NCBI RefSeq assembly: GCF_023700755.1
Contig: NZ_JAMKOJ010000006.1
Coordinates: forward strand, 124,001 to 188,000
Length of the DNA: 64,000 bases
Reading direction: 5' to 3'
Source of the DNA: Allorhizobium sonneratiae
GTDB lineage: Bacteria; Pseudomonadota; Alphaproteobacteria; Rhizobiales; Rhizobiaceae
Position numbers and translations under genes: made by a program. Positions 17,753-27,223 of the stretch are shown piece after piece (positions within the stretch are counted from its first letter, which is position 1; each line of letters begins with the position of its first letter). Under the pieces are notes generated by a model, which worked only from the letters and a program-made list of their open reading frames with translations, searched no databases and was not told the origin of the DNA.

Positions 17753-18517
17753 TTATTGTGTCTTCTCGTGCAGCAATGCCATGATTTCACGCTTGTAGGA
17801 CATGAAATCCGCTGATGTCAGCAGATCAATACTACGGGGCCGATCGAGATGGATCGGAATGGTTTTGGCGATGCGTCCGGGCCGCGCACTCATGACGTGG
17901 ACCTCATCGCCCAGCAGAATGGCTTCATCGATGTCATGGGTGATGAACAGCACCGTCTTGCGCCGCTCCTGCCAGATATCGAGCAGCAGTTCCTGCATAT
18001 GCTGGCGGGTCTGGCTATCCAGGGCGCCAAAGGGCTCGTCCATCAGCAGGATGCGTGGATCATTGGCAAGCGCTCTGGCGAGCGCCACACGTTGACGCAT
18101 GCCGCCGGACAATTGCTTTGGATAGGCGTCTTCAAAACCTTCAAGATGCACCGACCTGATAAGCTGCTTTGCGATATCCTCGCAGTTCTGTTTCGGCAGT
18201 TTTTTCAGTTTCGGGCCAAACATGATGTTCTCTTTTACCGTCAGCCAGTGAAACAGGGTGTAGCTTTGAAACACCATGCCGCGTTCGGCGGACGGGCCTT
18301 CAATTGGCTGACCGCCAAGAGTGAGGCGGCCTGATGTCGGCGCATCCAACCCGGCGGCAAGGCGCAGCAGAGTCGATTTTCCGCAGCCGGAAGGGCCGAC
18401 GATCACCGAAAACCGGTTTTCCGCCACGCTGAGGGAAACGTTTTCCAGCGCCGTCACCAGAGGCTTGTTGCGGGGGCCGAAGGTGACGGTGATGTCTTCA
18501 AGGGCAAGCAGGCTCAT
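17753..18517 (-). CDS. NitT/TauT-type ABC ATPase
   Basis: About 254 residues with Walker A GPSGCGKSTLLR, Q-loop FQSYTLFHW, signature LSGGMRQRVALARAL, Walker B ILLMDEPFGALD and H-loop ITHDIDEA. It belongs to the SsuB/TauB/NrtD group. The start MSLLALEDITV at 18517 is preferred to a GTG inside the preceding region. It is the last gene of the ureohydrolase/binding protein/permease/ATPase group and lies 14 bp after the permease. Confidence 0.92.
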   Translation of the reverse strand: MSLLALEDITVTFGPRNKPLVTALENVSLSVAENRFSVIVGPSGCGKSTLLRLAAGLDAPTSGRLTLGGQPIEGPSAERGMVFQSYTLFHWLTVKENIMFGPKLKKLPKQNCEDIAKQLIRSVHLEGFEDAYPKQLSGGMRQRVALARALANDPRILLMDEPFGALDSQTRQHMQELLLDIWQERRKTVLFITHDIDEAILLGDEVHVMSARPGRIAKTIPIHLDRPRSIDLLTSADFMSYKREIMALLHEKTQ

Positions 18518-18531
18518 GGGACACAGGACTT

Positions 18532-19326
18532 TCACAGATCGGCAGACCAGGGCAAAAGCCGCTGCCGCAGATATTTGAAGATGAGATCGGTCAGCAGGCC
18601 GAGCATGCCGATGGTGAAGACGCCGAGCAGGATGACATCGGTAAACAGGCCGCGCATGGCATTGAGGATCATATAGCCGAGACCGCTATCGGCGGCGACC
18701 AGTTCGGCCACCACCAGATAGGTCCAGGCCCAGCCCATGGTAACACGCAGCGTGTCCATGACGCCGGGCAGACAGGCTGGCAGCAGCACGCTGATCACTG
18801 TCTGCCGGCGTTTTGCGCCCAGCGTATAGGCGCAATCGATCAGATCCTTGCTGACGCGGGCGGAAACATCGGAAATCAGCAGCAATTGCTGGAAAAAGGT
18901 GCCGAGAAAGATCACCATGATCTTCTGCTCGATGCCGATACCGATCCACAGGATGAGCAGCGGAATCAGCGCTGAGACTGGAATATAGCGCATGAAGCCG
19001 GTGATCGGCTCCACCAGTGCCTGAACGACGCGGAAACTGCCCATCAGAATGCCGATCGGCACGGCAAAAACCGAAGCCAGCAGAAAACCCGACAGGATGA
19101 CGGTCAGACTGGCTTCGATATTGTCGAACAGTGACAGATCCTTGATGCGCTTCAGCCCGGCGGCGATGACATCGCCGGGCGGTGCGAGAAAATCCGGCGA
19201 GGTGAAGCCGCCATAGGTGATCACGCACCAGACAAGCAGGATCATCAGGCAGGAGGCAAGGCTCAGCCCAAGGTAAAGGCTGGCGGGGATGTCGACCTTG
19301 GGTGAGAGAAGCGACCTGGTTCGCAT
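18532..19326 (-). CDS. NitT/TauT-type ABC permease
   Basis: A permease of about 264 residues with a BPD_transp_1 domain and six predicted helices, starting after a cytoplasmic N-terminus of about 20 residues. The coupling loop contains DCAYTLGAKRRQTVISVLLP. The ATG at 19326 with GGA upstream is preferred to TTG at 19341. A single permease gene implies a homodimeric channel, unlike the neighbouring system at 14-17.6 kb. Confidence 0.9.
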   Translation of the reverse strand: MRTRSLLSPKVDIPASLYLGLSLASCLMILLVWCVITYGGFTSPDFLAPPGDVIAAGLKRIKDLSLFDNIEASLTVILSGFLLASVFAVPIGILMGSFRVVQALVEPITGFMRYIPVSALIPLLILWIGIGIEQKIMVIFLGTFFQQLLLISDVSARVSKDLIDCAYTLGAKRRQTVISVLLPACLPGVMDTLRVTMGWAWTYLVVAELVAADSGLGYMILNAMRGLFTDVILLGVFTIGMLGLLTDLIFKYLRQRLLPWSADL

Positions 19327-19344
19327 GCGCCTGTCCTTCAAGGG

Positions 19345-20325
19345 TTACTGAACAATGCCGGTGGCGATCATCGAGGCGGGGCTGACCGCAAGCTTGAACA
19401 GGCCGGTCTCTTCACCAATCTCCTTGGCGCTGGTGACGGTTTTGATCAGGCCATCCTTGTTGGCAGGGTCCATGAAGCTTTTGTTCATCGCGTCATCGTA
19501 GAAGACGATGCCGCTTCGGGTCTCGGCAAAGGTTTTCGGATCGTCCAGCCAGCCGCCCACGCCTTTGGCCATGATCGTGTCGGCTTCGTCCGGATGGGCC
19601 TTCTGCCAGGCGACGGCCTTGGCCCAGGCTTTGTAGAGCGCCTTCATGACCTCGGGTCGTTTGGCAAGCTCAGCCTTGGTTGTCACCATGACGTCGGTGA
19701 TCAGGCCCGGCGTGGTGGAGCTGTCAACCAGAAGTGCGCCATCCTTTGCCTGCTTGCCGCGCGTCAGCCAGGGTTCCCAGGTCACGGCAGCGTCAACCTT
19801 GCCAGCCACGAAGGCCGCACCGGCATCGCCTGCCGACATGTTGAGCGAATCCACGTCCTTCAGGGACAGTCCCGCCTTTTTCAGCAGCACGGCAAAGAAG
19901 AATTGCGAGACCGAACCCTGCGTATAGGCAACTTTCTTGCCCTTGAGATCGGCAATCGTCTTGATGCTCTTGCGCGCAACGATGCCGTCACCGCCATGGC
20001 TGTCATCCACGGCAAAGAGATAGGTCAGCGGATGGGCTTGCGTGTTGAAGCTCAGCACCGCATCGACGCTGGTTGCCGCCACATCGATCCGCCCGGCGGC
20101 AAGCGCCGGCATTCGCGTCTTGACGTCCTCCATCTTGATCAGATCGACATCAAGACCTTCGTCTTTAAAAAAGCCCTGCTTTTGCGCAATGTAGAGCGGG
20201 CCGTAGCCCACCCAGGTGGAAAAGCCGATGGAGAGTTTTTCTGCGGCATCCGCAACCGAGGCGAGGCTCAGGCTGGCAAGCAGGGTGAAGGATACGGCAT
20301 TCAGAATGTTCCAGACAGATTTCAT
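19345..20325 (-). CDS. NitT/TauT-type substrate-binding protein
   Basis: About 326 residues with a signal peptide ending ASVADA, then LSIGFSTWVGYGPLYIAQKQ, typical of the aliphatic sulfonate/taurine/nitrate group. The ATG at 20325 follows CCGGAG by about 9 bases. It lies 118 bp after the ureohydrolase gene in the same direction, which suggests it imports that enzyme's substrate, perhaps a guanidino compound. This link is an inference. Confidence 0.9.
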   Translation of the reverse strand: MKSVWNILNAVSFTLLASLSLASVADAAEKLSIGFSTWVGYGPLYIAQKQGFFKDEGLDVDLIKMEDVKTRMPALAAGRIDVAATSVDAVLSFNTQAHPLTYLFAVDDSHGGDGIVARKSIKTIADLKGKKVAYTQGSVSQFFFAVLLKKAGLSLKDVDSLNMSAGDAGAAFVAGKVDAAVTWEPWLTRGKQAKDGALLVDSSTTPGLITDVMVTTKAELAKRPEVMKALYKAWAKAVAWQKAHPDEADTIMAKGVGGWLDDPKTFAETRSGIVFYDDAMNKSFMDPANKDGLIKTVTSAKEIGEETGLFKLAVSPASMIATGIVQ

Positions 20326-20452
20326 GGGTTCCAACTCCGGTGGTTCTTGTTCTGGAGCGTTCCCCGATATGGGGTGCCCTCTTTTTCGCGTCTATGGGGA
20401 CCTGACAAAAGCCGCTCGGGCCGTTATCGGGGCATGTGTTGTGTAACAGGCA

Positions 20453-21454
20453 TCATACAGGCGGGCGTTTCGTCTGCGGATTGGCCGCCAGAACGCAGAG
20501 CAGTTCAAACATCAGCGTCACCCCGATCAGCGCCGTGCCACCTGAAGGATCGAAGGGCGGCGAAACCTCGACGAGATCGGCGCCGACGAGATTCAGGCCG
20601 GAAAGCTTGCGCACCAGTCTTTGCGCCTCTCGCGTGGTGAAGCCGCCGATTTCCGGCGTGCCGGTGCCCGGCGCAAAGGCCGGATCGATGCTGTCGATAT
20701 CGAAGCTGACATAGGTGGGAGTGTCACCGACAATGGCGCGCGCTTCGGCCATGACATCATCGACACCACGATCCTCGAATTCCTCGATGCGGATGATCCG
20801 GACCCCCTGTTGCAGGCCCCATTCAATGTCTTCGCCGTCATACATCGTGCCGCGAATGCCGATCTGCACCACCCGCTTGGGATCGAGATAGCCATCCTCG
20901 ATGGCACGGCGGAAAGGTGTGCCGTGCGTGTAGCGAAAGCCGCCAAAATAGCTGTCATACAGATCGGTATGGGCATCGAAATGGATCATGCCGAGAGGCT
21001 GCGCGGCACCCAGCGCTTTCAGGATCGGATAGGAGACGAGATGATCGCCGCCCGCGCTCAAGGGGGTGATGCCCTTTGCTGTCAGCCTGCGGTAAAATTC
21101 GGTGATCCTTGCAAGCGAATCCTGAATATCGGCAGGATTGACCGGTGAATCACCGAGATCGGCGACATTGCGCAGCGAAAATGGCGCCATGCCGGTGACC
21201 GGATGCAGACGCCGCACCATGGTGGATAGATCCCGCAACTGGCGTGGCCCATGGCGGGGACCTGGCCGGTTCGTCGTGCCGCCATCCCAGGGAACGCCGA
21301 CAATGCCGATATCGACATGGTCGATGGCGGCCTCGTCGAGATCAATAAAGGGCAGGCGCATGAAGGTGGGAATGCCGGCAAAACGGGGAAGGACAAAGCC
21401 TGAAACCGGTTCAAAGGACGGCGTTGTGTCTGTCTGGCGGGTATCATGCGGCAT
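20453..21454 (-). CDS. Ureohydrolase (agmatinase/guanidino-acid hydrolase family)
   Basis: A 333-residue arginase-superfamily enzyme that releases urea from a guanidino substrate using two metal ions. All metal-binding motifs are present: SAGGDHLVSYP, IHFDAHTDLYD and SFDIDSIDPAFAPGTGTPE. Family members act on agmatine, guanidinobutyrate, guanidinopropionate or free guanidine, and the sequence alone does not choose. It is divergent from a LysR gene and followed by a NitT/TauT-type importer. No urease or urea carboxylase is visible in the window. Confidence 0.9.
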   Translation of the reverse strand: MPHDTRQTDTTPSFEPVSGFVLPRFAGIPTFMRLPFIDLDEAAIDHVDIGIVGVPWDGGTTNRPGPRHGPRQLRDLSTMVRRLHPVTGMAPFSLRNVADLGDSPVNPADIQDSLARITEFYRRLTAKGITPLSAGGDHLVSYPILKALGAAQPLGMIHFDAHTDLYDSYFGGFRYTHGTPFRRAIEDGYLDPKRVVQIGIRGTMYDGEDIEWGLQQGVRIIRIEEFEDRGVDDVMAEARAIVGDTPTYVSFDIDSIDPAFAPGTGTPEIGGFTTREAQRLVRKLSGLNLVGADLVEVSPPFDPSGGTALIGVTLMFELLCVLAANPQTKRPPV

Positions 21455-21705
21455 GGCGGCTCCCTTTGCTGTCGGCTCTATCGGTCGCGGCTTTCACCGC
21501 CCCTTATGCTGCAAGGTTGCCACAGTCTGGAACATCCGATAATCTCGAAGTTCAAACCTTCACGTCCGAAGTTTTCAACCTTTCTTCCGTGCCGGTCCGG
21601 CTCAGCAGGTTCCGGAAAACTGTCACACGGTTTTGCAAGAAGAAGCTGTGTCAAAACAAAACCAAGCAGGCGAAGCTTTGGCCTGCCAACGAAGGTCTGT
21701 TGAGA
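21455..21705. promoter_or_regulatory. Divergent control region of ureohydrolase and LysR genes
   Basis: This 251-bp gap separates the leftward ureohydrolase gene and the rightward LysR gene. LysR proteins usually bind T-N11-A boxes in such gaps. I did not find a convincing symmetrical box by eye. Confidence 0.35.
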
Positions 21706-22638
21706 ATGAACCAGCACATTCCACCGGTCAGCGATGTCGATCTGCGTCAGTTGCGCATTTTCCGCGCCGTGGTCGAGCAGAATGGCTTTACCCGGGCGCA
21801 GGCGATCCTCGGCATTTCCCGTTCGACCATCAGTGCCCAGATGGCGGCTTTGGAAACCAGATTGGGCCTGACGCTCTGCCAGCGGGGGCGTTCGGGCTTT
21901 TCTCTGACGGAGCAAGGCCATCGGGTCTATGCCGAAGCGATCAAATGCTTTGCAGCCCTTGATCATTTCCGCGCCGAACTTGGCGTGATGCGCGGCCGTC
22001 TGGTCGGGGAACTCAGGTTGGGCGTCGTCGACGCTGTGATCGAAAACCCGCAATGCCGGCTCTATGAGGCACTGGCTGCCTTTTCGGCCGAGGTGCCGGA
22101 GGTGCATGTGGCACTTTCCACCGTCGCTCCAAACCAGATCGAGCAGGCGTTGATCAACCGGCAGATGGATGTGGCGCTGGTGCCGAACCTGCCGATGAAC
22201 GCGGCAGTGCAGTTGCAAAACCTGTTTCAGGAAGAGCAATGTCTTTATTGCGGCCGTCTCCATCCTCTCTTCGATCCGGCACAGGGACCTTTGACGCTGG
22301 AGAAGATTGCCGATCAGGCCTATGCACGACGCAGCTATTCGGTCAGCACCGCCTATAATTCGCTCTTCGCCAAGGCTCCGGCCGCCACGGTGAATTCCAT
22401 GGAAAGCATGGCGCATCTGGTGCTGAGCGGCCGGTATCTCGGCTTCCTGCCGGTGCATTATGCCAAAGCCTGGGTGGATAAGGGCGAGATGCGCGCTGTT
22501 CGCCCTGATCTGATCGGCTTCAGGATCGGCGTCTGTATCGGGCATTTTCCTCTGACGTCGGTTTCGCTCGCCACCCGGATCTTTCGCGATCATGTCGTGC
22601 GGGTTCATCGCTTCAAGGCCCGCTTGCCAAAGTCATAA
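21706..22638 (+). CDS. LysR-family transcriptional regulator
   Basis: A 310-residue regulator with an N-terminal winged helix-turn-helix (RQLRIFRAVVEQNGFTRAQ through SRSTISAQMAALETRLG, about residues 12-55) and a periplasmic-binding-protein-like effector domain. The ATG at 21706 starts the usual LysR N-terminus; a longer upstream reading has no family support. Being divergent from the ureohydrolase gene, it probably controls the ureohydrolase/ABC group. Confidence 0.92.
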   Translation: MNQHIPPVSDVDLRQLRIFRAVVEQNGFTRAQAILGISRSTISAQMAALETRLGLTLCQRGRSGFSLTEQGHRVYAEAIKCFAALDHFRAELGVMRGRLVGELRLGVVDAVIENPQCRLYEALAAFSAEVPEVHVALSTVAPNQIEQALINRQMDVALVPNLPMNAAVQLQNLFQEEQCLYCGRLHPLFDPAQGPLTLEKIADQAYARRSYSVSTAYNSLFAKAPAATVNSMESMAHLVLSGRYLGFLPVHYAKAWVDKGEMRAVRPDLIGFRIGVCIGHFPLTSVSLATRIFRDHVVRVHRFKARLPKS

Positions 22639-22755
22639 TATGACATTATGAATTTCCAGGCACAGTATGGCCATGCTCCTTCTGTGCCAAGGCGACAAAA
22701 TCTGCAATCACAGGGGAGGAGCGCACTCTGCGTATCCTACCGGGAGAGACATTCG

Positions 22756-23721
22756 ATGTATCTGGGAACCCAGCTGCCGGCGCGCGACGACAGCGATTAT
22801 ATCGTGATGAAACAATTGGGGGTCGATCATGTCTCGGCCGATCCGCCCGGGCCCTGGACAGACTGGACGCTCGATCATCTGATTGCGCACAGGAAGCATG
22901 TGGAAAGTTTCGGCATCACGCTCGACATGCTGCAATTGCCGATGCCTTCCTCTCCGGGGGATCGTAACCCCTGCAAGGATATTTTAACGGCCGGACCGAA
23001 GCGGGACGAGCAGATCGATGGTATCTGCCAGTTGATCCGCAATTGCGCTAAAGCCGGGATCCCGTCCGTCAAATACAATTTCAATTATATCGGCATTCCC
23101 CGTACGCCGATGGAGCCGGGTCGCGGCGGTTCGCGCAACGAGGCCTTTCGCTTCGACAAGACCGATCCGGATGAACCCGGCCCTCTGGGCGTTATCCCGG
23201 AAGAGGTGATCTGGGAACGGGTGGCGTATTTCTTGAGCCGTGTCGTACCAGTCGCCTCCGAGGTCAAGGTGCGGCTCGCCTGCCATCCGCATGATCCCTA
23301 TACGCCGCCGGGTTACAAGGGCGTTTCACGCATTCTTGGCACGGTCGAGGGCATGAAGCGTTTCGTCAGCCTGCATGAAAGCCCCTGGCATGGTCTGAAT
23401 TTCTGCATCGGCACGGTTGCTGAAATGCTGGATGATCCTGATGGCGAGATCGATGACGTCATTCGTTGGTTCGGCACGCGCGGCAAGCTGTTCAATATTC
23501 ATTATCGCAATATTCGCGGCCATAAGCTCTCCTTTATGGAGGTCTTTCCTGATGAGGGCAGTCTGGACATGATCCGGGTAATGCAGGTGCTACGCGAGGT
23601 GGATTACCGCTATATGGTCATGCCTGACCATGCGCCGACCATTGATGGTCGCGATCCGCTCGGCGTATCCTTCGCCTTCTGCTACGGCTATATCGCTGCA
23701 GCACTTCAGGCATGCCGGTGA
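22756..23721 (+). CDS. Mannonate dehydratase-like (UxuA-family) protein
   Basis: A 321-residue TIM-barrel protein of the xylose isomerase-like superfamily. Segments such as GIPSVKYNFNYIG, RLACHPHDPY, NFCIGTVAEM and NIHYRNIRG match UxuA, which dehydrates D-mannonate to 2-keto-3-deoxygluconate using Mn2+. It is shorter than E. coli UxuA (394 residues), matching the shorter forms of alphaproteobacteria, so the true substrate is uncertain. The ATG at 22756 opens MYLGTQLPARDD; upstream sequence is not family-like. It lies 117 bp after the LysR gene in the same direction with no other uronate genes nearby. Confidence 0.75.
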   Translation: MYLGTQLPARDDSDYIVMKQLGVDHVSADPPGPWTDWTLDHLIAHRKHVESFGITLDMLQLPMPSSPGDRNPCKDILTAGPKRDEQIDGICQLIRNCAKAGIPSVKYNFNYIGIPRTPMEPGRGGSRNEAFRFDKTDPDEPGPLGVIPEEVIWERVAYFLSRVVPVASEVKVRLACHPHDPYTPPGYKGVSRILGTVEGMKRFVSLHESPWHGLNFCIGTVAEMLDDPDGEIDDVIRWFGTRGKLFNIHYRNIRGHKLSFMEVFPDEGSLDMIRVMQVLREVDYRYMVMPDHAPTIDGRDPLGVSFAFCYGYIAAALQACR

Positions 23722-24047
23722 GCATCTTGCCTCAGGGAGAAGCCGCAATTTCCAGATAGTCCAATCGCGTCACCTGGTCGAGAAGGAAGGAGCCAATCCA
23801 TAGTGCAAGGAGGGCACTATAACGTTAACGGACTGCGCTCCATAAGCTCGCGGTTGTTCTCCGCTCATGCTGGGTGAAGGCAGGCGATTTCGTTCCACAT
23901 CTGTATTGCACCGGTTCTACTGCATCATTCCTTAAACCGGAATCGGGTTAAGGAGAAAATTATGCAGCAGATTTAAAGCGTTACAGCATCTTATATGCGC
24001 TTGATAAAACGCACGATGCTGTAAGGTCACCGAAAACGGTTTTTCTT
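23722..24047. other. Spacer with bipartite palindromic repeat
   Basis: No gene is seen here. The right half (23917-24026) is a bipartite hairpin repeat seen again near 28.1 and 30.0 kb. The left part has no recognised feature. Confidence 0.6.
23917..24026. repeat. Bipartite palindromic intergenic repeat, copy 1
   Basis: The first half is a hairpin built from CTGCATCATT and a matching TTATGCAGCAG, enclosing CTTAAACCGG/CGGGTTAAGG. The second half has the perfect 10-bp arms TTACAGCATC and GATGCTGTAA. Copy 3 at 29969-30075 shares the order and spacing, and copy 2 at 28109-28166 has only the first half. It lies just past the stop of the ArnT-like gene. Confidence 0.75.
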
Positions 24048-25730
24048 TTACTTCTCAGCGCTTGGGGGAGGGGGATAAACCAGCAGGTCATACCAGTGGC
24101 CGCTGCCAAGATCGAATCCTTCAATCTGTTTCAGCGGTTCAAGCGAAACAGTCTTTTGCTGCAGCTGACTTGCCAGAGCAGAGACAAAATGATCGCGCAA
24201 ACGCACATTCACCACAGCAAAGCGGCAAGGTGCACTTGTAACGGCCGCAGCCGTATCGTTCGGCGTATCCATCGACAAGGTCTGGGTGCCACCGAGGAAA
24301 ACAAGACTTGGCTCATCATAACCGTAAGTCACAAGTTGCGGATGATCGCAGAGTTTTGCTTCATCAACTGCAGCAACCACCTGCGGCGCAAGCCAGAATC
24401 CCTTAAGACCGGGGAGTGTAACCGCAAAAACCACCGTCATGAAGATCACGCTGCCTAGCACGACACTGGCAAGAGCCGCATATTGCCTTTCCCGCTTGAA
24501 AAAATACAGAGTCAGGCCTTGAGCAAGAATAAGCGCAAGACCAGCACCAATCTGACACCAGCTGGACAAGGACTGCAACGATCCACCGAAGTTAAGATCG
24601 AGAGCAATAAAGGCACCGGCAAAGATGAGTCCGATAACGAACCATGAACCGAAAAACAGGCGCTTCAGCCACACGCTTTTCAGGGCAGGGTATCCTTGAG
24701 CCAGCCCCCAGCTTCCAAGGAGCGCCAGAGCCGGGAAGGTCGGCATTGTATAATGGGCAAGCTTCGTCAAAGAGATTTCAAAGACAAGCCAGCTTGGAAT
24801 AAGCCAGCCGAGGCAAAAGGCAATCGCAGCTTGATGTCGCTTCTGCCAGACATCGGGCAGTGCCATATAGACAAAGATCGATGTCGGAAACAATGTGACC
24901 GGTAAAATCAGCAGATGAAAACCGGGCGGAATCATACCCCGGTTCTGGCCATTCCAGATTTTGTCCATCAGATCCTTGCCTGCGGACTGTTCCATGAACG
25001 CGCCATGGCTTGCCATTGTGATGGCAATCAACCAGGGGCAGACCACAAGCAGAAGAATAACAAGACCGGGCAGGGGCCTCAGATTCAAAGCCCATCTGAG
25101 TGACTTCTGTGATCGCCACATCCAGAACAAGGTTCCCAGCAATGGCAAAAGAATGATAGGGCCCTTCAGCAGCAGGCCGAAGCCCAGTGCAAACCAGAAC
25201 AACAGGCCATTCCGCCAACGATTGTCACCCTGCCATGCTCGCGCCAGAGAAAACTGTACCGTCGTGATCATGGCCAGCAGGGCAGCATCTGTCGTGGCCA
25301 ATCGCGCTTCAACATTGACGATCGTGCAGGCCATCAACAGAAGGCCTGCCATGAAACCGATCGAAGGCGTAAAAAGCACAGCGCCTGTGGCAGCCGTCAT
25401 GATCACGGCAAGGGTCATGCCCAATGCGGACGGAAGACGATACGCCCAGATTTCATTCAGCCGGGCAGGATGAGTCAGCATAACACTGGCGGATTGCAAC
25501 CAGTAAATTCCGATGGGCTTTTGATAACGCGGTTTATCCCTGACTTTGATGTCGACAAAATTATGCGTCTCAACCATCTGCTTGCTGGCCTGAGAAAAAA
25601 GCGATTCATCCCTGTCCGTTGGCGGCATGGTGCTCAAGCCAGGGAGAAAAACGATCAAGGACAGAACAAGCAGCATCAGCAATGACTTGATCGTCAGCTT
25701 CGAGACCTGAGGATTCAATGATTGCGCCAT
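24048..25730 (-). CDS. ArnT-like GT39/GT83 glycosyltransferase
   Basis: A 560-residue integral membrane protein with about 11-12 hydrophobic helices and the N-terminal loop PTDRDESLFSQASKQMVETH, carrying the conserved Asp-Glu of the PMT/ArnT (GT-C) fold. GT-C enzymes of this type move a sugar from a polyprenyl-phosphate carrier to lipid A or a surface glycan at the periplasmic face. The PRYQKPIGIYWLQ segment is typical of ArnT relatives. No arnBCAD genes are nearby, so 4-amino-arabinose transfer is not implied. It stands alone, divergent from the cupin gene at 26.15 kb. Confidence 0.82.
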   Translation of the reverse strand: MAQSLNPQVSKLTIKSLLMLLVLSLIVFLPGLSTMPPTDRDESLFSQASKQMVETHNFVDIKVRDKPRYQKPIGIYWLQSASVMLTHPARLNEIWAYRLPSALGMTLAVIMTAATGAVLFTPSIGFMAGLLLMACTIVNVEARLATTDAALLAMITTVQFSLARAWQGDNRWRNGLLFWFALGFGLLLKGPIILLPLLGTLFWMWRSQKSLRWALNLRPLPGLVILLLVVCPWLIAITMASHGAFMEQSAGKDLMDKIWNGQNRGMIPPGFHLLILPVTLFPTSIFVYMALPDVWQKRHQAAIAFCLGWLIPSWLVFEISLTKLAHYTMPTFPALALLGSWGLAQGYPALKSVWLKRLFFGSWFVIGLIFAGAFIALDLNFGGSLQSLSSWCQIGAGLALILAQGLTLYFFKRERQYAALASVVLGSVIFMTVVFAVTLPGLKGFWLAPQVVAAVDEAKLCDHPQLVTYGYDEPSLVFLGGTQTLSMDTPNDTAAAVTSAPCRFAVVNVRLRDHFVSALASQLQQKTVSLEPLKQIEGFDLGSGHWYDLLVYPPPPSAEK

Positions 25731-26149
25731 AGGGTTGCCTTGACTTCATCTGATGCTGATCGAGTGTCCTGAGCGCATCCAAATGTGACGGAATCAAACG
25801 ACACTCTTAAGTCTTTGTTTTGTTGCATGTCGGTATCATAAAACCGCTACATGTGTTTACGCGACATGCTCTATTGCACTCTTTGCCCTGCCTGTAAAAG
25901 GTTTCCAGCCGAAACTCCTGCCAAAATGCAGAATTTGTTTGTCCCGGACAAAGCTGACGAAGAGAGTAGGGGCCATGAACCCTTAAAACAGGTTGCTGAT
26001 TGGCAAATAGCCGATGCCGATCTAACATCAAAACACAGCAGATACGGCTCTATCCGAAATGGCAAAGGCAAGAAAAAGCAACGCCACCGTCTGGTAGAGT
26101 TGGCCCCTGATGCAAACCATCTCCCGACCACCTGAACAGAAGACAGGCA
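25731..26149. promoter_or_regulatory. Divergent spacer with a 15-bp palindrome
   Basis: No gene is seen in this 419-bp gap between the glycosyltransferase gene and the ureidoglycine aminohydrolase gene. It carries the perfect palindrome TTTGTCCCGGACAAA at 25938-25952, a possible operator. The remainder is moderately AT-rich. Confidence 0.4.
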
Positions 26150-26971
26150 ATGACACACAATTCCTATTATAGTCCAATGGGCGGGCTTCCGCCTCAAACC
26201 CAATTGCTCTCGGGCAAGTCCGTCTTCAAAACCGCTTACGCTGTCATTCCCAAAGGTGTCATGAGTGACATCGTGACGAGCCTCTTTCCGCACTGGCACA
26301 AGACCAGAGGCTGGATCATTGCCCGGCCTCTCAGCGGCTTTGCTGAAAGTTTTTCGCATTACATCATGGAGATCGAAGCAGGCGGCGGTTCCACTCAACC
26401 GGAACCGGATCCTCGGGCTCAGGCTGGCCTCTTTGTCGTTGATGGACATATGACACTCACCGTCAATGAGAGTAGATATGAACTTCGACCAGGATCCTTT
26501 GCCTTTATACCAGCCGGAGCGAAATGGACGATCGGCAATGACAATTCCCAACCAGCCAAGTTCCATTGGATCCGAAAGGCTTTCGAACCTGTAGAGGGAC
26601 TTGATCCGCCACCAGCCCTTGTGACCCACGAGGATGCACATCCCATCACCATGATGCCGGACACCAATGGTGCCTGGGGAACAACCCGTTTTATCGATCC
26701 CACCGACATACGTTATGATTTTCATCTCAACATCGTCACGTTTGAACCGGGTGGCGTTATTCCTTTCATGGAAACCCATGTTATGGAACATGGGCTTTAT
26801 GTCCTGGAAGGAAGAGCCGTTTATCGTCTGAACGAAGACTGGGTCGAGGTTGAAGCCGGCGATTATATGTGGCTGCGCGCCTTTTGCCCGCAGGCCTGCT
26901 ATGCCGGAGGACCAGGCAGATTTCGTTATCTTATCTACAAAGATGTCAATCGGCACGTGAAACTCTGGTAA
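26150..26971 (+). CDS. allE: (S)-ureidoglycine aminohydrolase (bicupin)
   Basis: A 273-residue bicupin matching AllE/YlbA/UGHY, which converts (S)-ureidoglycine to (S)-ureidoglycolate and ammonia in allantoin breakdown. The first cupin contains GLFVVDGHMTLTV and FAFIPAGAKW. The second has PGGVIPFMETHVMEHGLYVLEG, with the His/Glu metal ligands, and ends FRYLIYKDVNRH. The ATG follows AGAAGACAGG. No allantoinase, allantoate amidohydrolase or transporter gene is nearby, so partners must be elsewhere. Confidence 0.88.
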   Translation: MTHNSYYSPMGGLPPQTQLLSGKSVFKTAYAVIPKGVMSDIVTSLFPHWHKTRGWIIARPLSGFAESFSHYIMEIEAGGGSTQPEPDPRAQAGLFVVDGHMTLTVNESRYELRPGSFAFIPAGAKWTIGNDNSQPAKFHWIRKAFEPVEGLDPPPALVTHEDAHPITMMPDTNGAWGTTRFIDPTDIRYDFHLNIVTFEPGGVIPFMETHVMEHGLYVLEGRAVYRLNEDWVEVEAGDYMWLRAFCPQACYAGGPGRFRYLIYKDVNRHVKLW

Positions 26972-26994
26972 ACACCTGCCGCGGATCAAAAAGA

Positions 26995-27031
26995 GTTTGC
27001 CTTTGCCGTTTCCTCAATGGCAGAGGCAAAC
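26995..27031 (+). terminator. Hairpin after the ureidoglycine aminohydrolase gene
   Basis: A 13-bp stem, GTTTGCCTTTGCC paired with GGCAGAGGCAAAC (one G-T pair), has an 11-nt loop and lies 23 bp past the stop. There is no T-run. Confidence 0.45.
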
Positions 27032-27223
27032 ACCCAAAGCAGATGGCGATTTGTTGGGTTTCTGAAACGTCATATCAGTCTTTGCTTTGACGTCTTTCGC
27101 AACATCACACCACACTTCCGCATAACAGGATTTAAAAGCGACTACACGTTCCATAACATACCTTACGTAATTTGATTTTCGCCGGTCACACTCAATAAAC
27201 GCCGTCGGTTACGCTCGCCGAGA

